Shown here: piece by piece, positions 57,969 to 64,000 of the stretch
How positions within the stretch are numbered: the stretch's first letter is position 1
Layout of the letters: each line of letters begins with the position of its first letter
NCBI RefSeq assembly: GCF_041260155.1
Contig: NC_091932.1
Location: 12,209,441 to 12,273,440 of the forward strand
DNA from: Ptychodera flava
Lineage: Eukaryota; Hemichordata; Enteropneusta; Ptychoderidae
DNA: 64,000 nucleotides
Direction of reading: 5' to 3'
Position numbers and translations under genes: made by a program
The notes under the pieces: generated by a model
The model's input: only the letters and a program-made list of their open reading frames with translations
The model's database searches: none
What the model was told of the DNA's origin: nothing

Positions 57969-60212
57969 TTATTGTGCAAAGACTTTAATGCAGTCATTGT
58001 CGTGATCAGCTACGACCACTCTACAGGGAATATTATTGGTTAGGGCAATACCATGTGGTGAACGGAGTCCGTCCTTTTCTCCATCGATCCGAGATACGAA
58101 TATGCCGTTGCTAGTAAATTTCTGAACACGTTTGTTTGTGACCTCAGAAATGTACAGATACCCCTTCCAATCAATTGCAACACCCAAAGGTCCTCTTACG
58201 TGAACGTCCTCTCTACCGTAGCTGCCAATCAAACACAAAAACTCACAGTCTTCACTGATCACCCATATGCGATTATTGCTATAATCTGATACAAATGCCA
58301 TCCCTTGGCTATTTATAGCTAAATATGCAGGTCCTCTGAAATGTCCCCGCTTGGTGCCATACTTCCCAAAGGATCTGATGTACTGGCCATCCTTCGTGAA
58401 TTTCCGGACACAGTGGCTGTCTGCCTTGTCTGTTCCTGCAACCTTTGCATCCCAGTCTGTGACATATACAGTGTCATCTAAAGGACTAATTGCAATTCCA
58501 TGGGGGTATTTCAGTTCTGCATGACCAAAGAATTGATAGAATTGTCCATTCTCATCACTAACAACCACTCGATTGTTGCTTATGTCCGTAATTAAGTATT
58601 CATCATCTTTTGATATCGCTATACAACATGGTTCGATTGGCCTCTCGAACGATGTGAATGTAAAGGCTGATTTGAAATTCCCATCTATGTCAATTATTTG
58701 CACTCTGTTGTTGTCCTTGTCACATGTTACAAAATCACCGACCCGGTTAATGGCTATTCCCATTGGTCCATCAAATTGACACTTATCCTTCCCCTTTGTA
58801 CCAATTTCCCTTACGAATCCTTTCGTTATGAGAATGTCAAAGGGTGCCCCTGGTACCGGTTCTCCGGCAATTGTTACTGTCACTCGATATGTGCCTTCCA
58901 TTCGGCCATGTATAGTAACTGTATGTGTTCCGTTTTCATTGTTTAAAACATTGAGTTCTTCCAATAATCCCATTCGTTTTTCTAACTTGACGGTGATTTC
59001 TTCGTCGGGTATGACCAATTTTCCCGTGCTGTCCCTCGTCTTGATGATCAGGTCGACTGAGCCGCCAGTAAACAGCTGTTTAGGAGTACTTTCAATCAAA
59101 CAATGCTGTACACTCACTTTTGATTGCAGCATTCCTAGCATGCTACACTCTCCGATGTCGCACGTAGCCTTGAATTTTACAGTGTCTAGTGGTGTCAGTG
59201 CTGTTCTTTTCGCCATGGTCAATTTTTCGATTCGGTTCACTATCTCTCCCTTGGAAGACAGGAGCTGCGTGGCACTACCAAGCTGCATCACTGTTTCGAT
59301 GTGGCTGCATAAACTGGAGATGTTACCAAGTTTGAATTCCAATTCGTTAATTTGCGTTTCTGCCGTTTTTAGTTTTGTATCATAATCTGTCTTTAACTCT
59401 TCGATCAGTCTGTCTTGTTCCCTTCTTATCATCCTGGCAATCTTGTCTGCCGACCCTCTTATATTCTGTTCTTCTTCATGACAGTGTTTTCTCAGCTTGT
59501 CTCTGTTGTCGCCTGCTACATATTTACTGACATCACATCTCGCTTCTTTGACTTTCAACTTTGTCAACATATCTCTCAACGTCTTGACGCTGTCATCAGC
59601 CGCCTCCTGCAGCTTTCTATGAGAACATTTAGGAACACGATGTTCGATGACAATGCATTCTAAACAGACCGGAACTTGGCAAGTGTCACAGTAAAACTTG
59701 ACCACGTCCTCTGGATGACTGCTGCAGTAAAGTGTTGAGTCTATCCTAATATTCAATGATTTCGCTTCTTGGTACTCTTCGTTTGTAACAATTTTGTGGT
59801 TCTTAGTTGCTGGGACAGTCTTGTGAGGTTTCGTGCATGCTTGGCAGAAATCTAACCCACAATCAAGACATCTGTGAGAGGCGGCATTTTCTTCACAACC
59901 TTCACAGACTCCAGGTACTTCGTCACGACCAGGCGTTTCCTGACATACAATATCGAGCAGAGAGCTGATAAAATAACTACTTTTCAAATGCTTCACGCCA
60001 TCAGCAGACAGAGGACATGGTGTGTAACAAGTCGGACAAATCATCTCTGTTTCCTTTCCCACAAATGTTGTCAGGCACTTTTCACAAAATGTGTGGTGGC
60101 ATGGCAGGATCTTCGGTTTTTTGTACCGTTCAAAACAGATTGGACAGGATAGGAAACCTTCACCACTTTTACAAGGACTTGTCTGCGAGCAAATACGAGT
60201 AATTTCTGCCAT
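57969..60212 (-). CDS. TRIM-NHL protein 4 (TRIM2/3-like E3 ubiquitin ligase, type B)
   Basis: 747 residues in one coding exon. RING (CPICFERYKKPKILPCHHTF) C23-C62, B-box 1 C103-H139 and B-box 2 C163-H198 keep all ligands. Coiled coil about 205-335, filamin repeat about 365-465, six NHL blades ending IKVFAQ. It is the most divergent intact copy: the N-terminus is MAEITRICSQ rather than MAKLTxAxS, and the linker after the RING reads CPLSADGVKHLKSSYF instead of CQLSHGGVxELKSSFF. The linker DNA matches pseudogenes P2 and P3. The ATG at 60212 is the first in frame and lies 26 nt from the acceptor. Expected role is ubiquitin ligation with the NHL propeller as recognition surface; substrate unknown. 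Confidence 0.95.
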   Translation of the reverse strand: MAEITRICSQTSPCKSGEGFLSCPICFERYKKPKILPCHHTFCEKCLTTFVGKETEMICPTCYTPCPLSADGVKHLKSSYFISSLLDIVCQETPGRDEVPGVCEGCEENAASHRCLDCGLDFCQACTKPHKTVPATKNHKIVTNEEYQEAKSLNIRIDSTLYCSSHPEDVVKFYCDTCQVPVCLECIVIEHRVPKCSHRKLQEAADDSVKTLRDMLTKLKVKEARCDVSKYVAGDNRDKLRKHCHEEEQNIRGSADKIARMIRREQDRLIEELKTDYDTKLKTAETQINELEFKLGNISSLCSHIETVMQLGSATQLLSSKGEIVNRIEKLTMAKRTALTPLDTVKFKATCDIGECSMLGMLQSKVSVQHCLIESTPKQLFTGGSVDLIIKTRDSTGKLVIPDEEITVKLEKRMGLLEELNVLNNENGTHTVTIHGRMEGTYRVTVTIAGEPVPGAPFDILITKGFVREIGTKGKDKCQFDGPMGIAINRVGDFVTCDKDNNRVQIIDIDGNFKSAFTFTSFERPIEPCCIAISKDDEYLITDISNNRVVVSDENGQFYQFFGHAELKYPHGIAISPLDDTVYVTDWDAKVAGTDKADSHCVRKFTKDGQYIRSFGKYGTKRGHFRGPAYLAINSQGMAFVSDYSNNRIWVISEDCEFLCLIGSYGREDVHVRGPLGVAIDWKGYLYISEVTNKRVQKFTSNGIFVSRIDGEKDGLRSPHGIALTNNIPCRVVVADHDNDCIKVFAQ

Positions 60213-60238
60213 TATCAGGGTTGAAGATGTAAAGCTAC
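60213..60238 (-). promoter_or_regulatory. 5' UTR and splice acceptor of gene 4
   Basis: Minus strand: TTGTTTTCATTCTTGTAG followed by GTAGCTTTAC, exon from 60238, 26 nt before the ATG. This is the same arrangement as genes 1-3, although the exon sequence differs. Confidence 0.75.
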
Positions 60239-60327
60239 CTACAAGAATGAAAACAAGAAGTTGATATTTAAGTTAATGATATTGATCATTCGGTTTTATT
60301 GTATGGTGAAACGTTGTTGTCTAACAT

Positions 60328-60657
60328 TTAAAGCGACAAAGAAGGCCATTTTTCATTAATTTTATTTGATGCAAATACTTCTTATATTGTTTGACATGTT
60401 GACATACTGAATAAATGGGTGACCATGCACATATTCGACCCCAGTTTTAGACAAATTAAATGAAAACATTGCGAAAATGAATAAATGGTCTTGAACATTA
60501 ATTCATTTTCGCGAATGTTTCATGTATCGGGTCTAAAACCGGGGTCGAATATAAGCATAGTCACCCATTCACTCAGTAGTTTTCAACATGTCAAACAAAA
60601 TAAGTAGTATCTCGCATCAAACAAATTCATGCAAAATGGCCGACTTTGTCCCTTTAA
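60328..60657. mobile_element. 330 bp foldback MITE with TTAA ends
   Basis: Two arms of about 150 bp form nearly the whole element. TTAAAGCGACAAAG at the left is mirrored by CTTTGTCCCTTTAA at the right, and TTTGACATGTTGA, GGGTGAC, TATTCGACCCC and GCGAAAATGAAT all recur in inverse order. TTAA at both ends points to piggyBac or Kolobok-type mobilisation. It lies in the 5' intron about 90 bp from the gene 4 acceptor. In the pre-mRNA it would form a long hairpin. Confidence 0.92.
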
Positions 60658-62619
60658 GGTCGAAACAACATGGGAACGTACACACAACAATAGAGCATGC
60701 AACACGAGTCATCACGAGATCTTTCGTTGTAATGACCTGTACGCGAAAAACCTTAAAACAAAGGACAAACAGCTCACCATCATCAGTCCAGTAGTACACA
60801 AAAATATCCGATCTTAGTTCAACTACTTGTGTATAGACACCCTAATGTCACACGACAGACAGCCACCCATACCTTGGTTGAAATTTTGCCACGCCTATGT
60901 CCTCAACAGTGTTTACGTATCATGATGTATTCGGAATTTGCTGGTAAAAAATTGTATGAAAGTTAAAATGTCAAATGAGACATATATTTGCGTTTAAAAA
61001 TCCAGAAGAATTCTCATATTAAAAAAGACATTAAGATTTTGTTGCCAACATTTACAAAATATATGACTCACTTTAAAAGGGCCACAGTAGGGTATGAATT
61101 AATAATATGTTTGTCTCACGACACAACATCATTTGAAGGGTCCGTGCTCTTTACAACAACATGGAAAGTCACTCTTCGGACCTTGAAGTCAAGTTATGTT
61201 ACTGCCCAGGATTGCATATCGCCCCTGCGGTCAGATAACTAGCAAATAAAAGTGGTAGTTGGATGTGAACCCCAAACCAACTCAGAAGCTGACAGCTTAT
61301 CTTAATCCGGAAATCAAATCTTTTACACGTCCTTAAATCCACTATCTGTAACTATGAGGCCAGGACTCCCGTACACACACAAGGTACAGACTGCCTCTCA
61401 CTCAGAGTTTAATCTTACTGTCCGTTGTCTGTCACCACGGTAAAGCGTTGTTCCTGTGGAAGCTTCGCTAACAAATGCATTTCAGGATCATCTTTTATGG
61501 CTTTCCATCGAATGTTTGGCGACGATTCCAGTGGTCACTGACAGTCAAACTGACTTGGGCTGATTAGGATGATAATAAACCATGCACTGTTGTTTGTAGC
61601 CTACACTTTTCAGAATAGTCATTCGATGGCGGAAAGCAGAACGTTTTTGTAATCGACCACTATCGTAGCCTACCGCTGCCGACATAAATTGAAAAATGTG
61701 ACGCCGTACCCAGTCAGAGTCCGGCAATACGAAGACAGTCATCAGAAAAAATGGAGCGATAAAGAAGAGCCGCTGATACCATTTAACTGTCTGAAAAACT
61801 TGCGATCAGTTTGGAAGACAGCATAGTTCACCCGGTAAATGACTATTTGTGAAATTTACCTGATGTACTGTAAATTGTAATAAAAGTTGTAGTGTCAGGA
61901 TGCGCCACAGGTTTGGTCAAGTGGTTTTTTGTTTCATTTTGGACAAGAATTTTGCTGAGATTTGTACGGTTTTATGAGTTTAGGGGTTATTGTTCCGACT
62001 AGTGTAGAAAAATGTACAAGTGCCACGAAATCACGAAGTGATCGAATTTGCAAAGTTGCGACTTTGACTTGGGGATGTTATGCTTGTAATGGCAGCGAAG
62101 GAAAGGAGACATGCATGCATGCATGAGGACGCGTTATATATTGTATCAAACGAGATGCACTGTGCCAATTGGTTATGTCGATGTGCTTGAAGGAGAGAAA
62201 TCTTAGACAAAAGCGTAAACTAGTCTAAATTGGAGATCGGAGTCTAAATTGGAATCTATATCGAAGAGTGTTTCATATTTTTAATAGAAAAAAATGATAC
62301 CCTAATTGTTGGCGTAATGCGTTTCGACGGTCGACAAATACAAGTTTTGAAATTTGGCTTAGAAACGCATAAAGACAACCTTTATGTAGCTATTTCAACG
62401 GCCTTTCTGCTACCCGGGTGCCTGAAACAAGCCTGTAAGCTGGAAATCAAGCACTCGTGGCTGGAAGTGCTATGGCAGCTTGTCAGCAGTGTGGCAAAGT
62501 TCATCGTACGCGAACATTATGTTGAAATGACACAATAGACAACATGACGACATTTTCCCATACTGATTCCTAATGATTCCCGTTGATGCAAATGAGCTAT
62601 AATTCGTGGTAACCAGGTA

Positions 62620-62900
62620 TACATGTCAATGTGTAGGCACTTAAAGCTAGTGAGACAGGGATTTTCCCTAAGTAGATTGGCTAGATCTTTTAAGAAGTTC
62701 TATCGTAGACATGGAGATCATGTATCCAAAAATGACAAATCAGTTACTCATATAATGAGAGACAGTATTCCTGGCTTTCACAAAAGTGATTTGGCAGCTT
62801 GCTGAACTACTGTACAATTATTCTGCCATGACGGCTCAATCATGATGGCGGGTGTAGCATGCTAGCAGTGTACGCTTACCCATTCCGGACACACTGATTT
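62620..62900 (+). mobile_element. Retroelement-like remnant with dispersed tail
   Basis: The 60-codon frame at 62623-62805 (LVRQGFSLSRLARSFKKFYR) resembles short C-terminal extensions found after reverse transcriptases of invertebrate retroelements; the family is not determined. It is followed by GTGTAGCATGCTAGCAGTGT and ACCCATTCCGGACAC, which recur inverted at 24640-24700, then by a (GT)n run at 62910-62934. Confidence 0.4.
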
Positions 62901-63287
62901 GTAAGTGTGGTGTGTGTGTTTGTGTGTGTGTGTGTTTTGGTTTTTGGTGATTTACTTGCCTTGAATGATAACGATTGCTCTTATCGATTTGATGTCATAT
63001 AAGCATACACAAACACCTTAGGTCGAGATAAACACAGGTCTTAACAAAGCCTATTTTACGTAGACAAGATAAAATACTTTTCATTGATCAGTGTAGTAAA
63101 GTCGTAGGGAAAAGAAAACAATGCATGAACACAAAATGCCAGAAAAGAACGACAAGGTATCTCTGTACAACTTTCCAACTTCACGTTTTAAAAACTATTG
63201 AGTGAGTATCGCGATCTTCCTTTGTGATATTTAGGATTTCCACTGTACCCGTAATATTTTTTCAAACAAAGCAAAATCAAATAGAAA

Positions 63288-63371
63288 ATCATCATCATCA
63301 CCACCATCAACACCATCACCACCATCACCACCACCACCACCACCAACACCAACAACAACAACAACAACAAG
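63288..63371. repeat. (ATC)n/(ACC)n/(ACA)n compound microsatellite
   Basis: A run of triplets drifting from ATC to ACC to ACA. Confidence 0.95.
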
Positions 63372-63595
63372 AATGAAAAGGACTCAATAACGCAAAGCGG
63401 TTACTTCTAATCGGCTTGTGTGCGGATGGGGATAAAGTATTTTCGTCCTATGAAGTGAATTCCGTCAGCTCGATATTTTTAGAGTAAAACAAGTTGGTTA
63501 TTAAAATTGTCCACTATATCAAGAACGTGAGGCCCAGGAGTTAAACTGACAGTGTTCATGAAAGTAACCTTTTCCACAATAAAGTTCTAACTTAC

Positions 63596-63781
63596 CTGAT
63601 TTATTTCTCAGACAGTATGCCACACCAATACCGGAGGATGCAGTCAAGTGATAAAATCGATATTAATTACTGAGTTTCAGCTTCAGCTTGTAGCTATAAA
63701 GGCGTCTGTTGTAAAGGACATAAAGCAGTGATATTCGCCGATTAGTAGCCAGCTGGCTGTAACTGAAATTTGGTGACATCA
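63596..63781 (-). promoter_or_regulatory. Promoter and exon 1 module, type B, for gene 4
   Basis: CRE-like TGACATCA on the plus strand at 63774-63781 (one change from TGACGTCA). The segment CTGTAACTGAAATTTGG beside it matches the orphan module at 37.1 kb. The leader ends GAAATAAATCAG followed by GTAAGTTAG (GT at 63594-63595), a strong donor. Beyond the CRE lies GGCCAATCAGTATTTC with a CCAAT box. CRE-to-donor distance is about 187 bp. No clear TATA box. Confidence 0.6.
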
Positions 63782-64000
63782 GAGCTTCGTGGGTAAATTG
63801 CCGTGTAGGCCAATCAGTATTTCAAAGTGTTACAAAGTACATGTGTCATATTAATTTGTAACCATGTTTATAGTTTTAAAACAGTGCTTATATGTAATTA
63901 TTGTAATATGTATTAAACGTACATAAATCAAGATACGTAAATAGGTCAACATGGACCTCTGAATTGTGTTAAGTATTTTTCCAATAGATTTAATACATGG
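63782..64000. repeat. Start of the distal flank of the gene 4 module
   Basis: Type B flank up to the window end; TCAACATGGACCTCTGAATT near 63947 resembles AAATGGACTCCTGAACG near 46119. The unit continues beyond the window. Confidence 0.45.

Larger units (their letters stand above)
60658..63595 (-). other. Inferred 5' intron of gene 4
   Basis: About 3.36 kb in all between acceptor and donor (60239-63595). It holds a retroelement-like remnant at 62620-62900 and a triplet repeat at 63288-63371. Landmarks near 63060-63190 (AGTCGTAGGGAAAAGAAAAC) resemble the other introns only loosely. Frames at 60988-61242, 61545-61742 and 62317-62538 are unrecognised and not called. Confidence 0.5.

Noticed and set aside
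63188-63370. 60-codon minus-strand frame resembling a signal peptide of Leu, Val and Met
   Set aside because: It is a translation of the triplet microsatellite, not a secreted protein.

Overview
The window is animal nuclear DNA: AT-rich and gene-poor, full of microsatellites, foldback elements and decayed copies, with spliced 5' leaders. The only well-supported genes are four paralogous TRIM-NHL proteins (RING, two B-boxes, coiled coil, filamin repeat, six NHL blades; TRIM2/3/71-type architecture), all on the minus strand. A lineage-specific tandem expansion of this kind, each copy with one long coding exon, suggests a marine invertebrate deuterostome such as a hemichordate or amphioxus. That assignment is inference only.

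Layout. 1-14 kb: the distal promoter flank of a further array member left of the window, a LINE reverse-transcriptase fragment, a decayed coding-like stretch, and a cluster of palindromes. 14.0-24.2 kb: TRIM gene 1 (14031-16271), a long 5' intron carrying a 1.4 kb terminal-inverted-repeat element, and a promoter/exon-1 module near 24.04-24.22 kb. 27.2-37.1 kb: a graveyard of three decayed TRIM copies (P1, P2, P3), split by inserted elements (151 bp, 1230 bp and 1637 bp), with an orphan promoter module near 36.94-37.12 kb. 39.6-46.0 kb: gene 2 and its module. 49.8-54.3 kb: gene 3 and its module. 56.4-57.3 kb: a G-rich inverted-repeat element. 58.0-63.8 kb: gene 4, a 330 bp foldback element close to its splice acceptor, and its module.

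How the array works. Each intact gene has a splice acceptor 22-26 nt before the ATG. Several kb upstream on the minus strand lies a repeated module with a CRE-like site, a TATA-like or AT-rich stretch and a splice donor about 165-190 bp downstream. The inferred transcript is a short non-coding exon 1, one intron of 2-8 kb and a single coding exon. Modules and coding sequences fall into two co-segregating types: A (genes 1, 2, 3 and the flank at position 1) and B (gene 4, the module at 37.1 kb and the decayed copies by their RING/linker). The products should be cytoplasmic E3 ubiquitin ligases whose targets are chosen by the NHL propeller. No substrate can be read from the sequence.

The most notable observations are the conserved promoter modules, the two array subtypes, insertions dated by paralogous empty sites, a duplicated splice acceptor in gene 1, a lost zinc ligand in gene 2, and a conserved plus-strand donor-like block between array units. 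All similarity statements are by-eye comparisons within this window.
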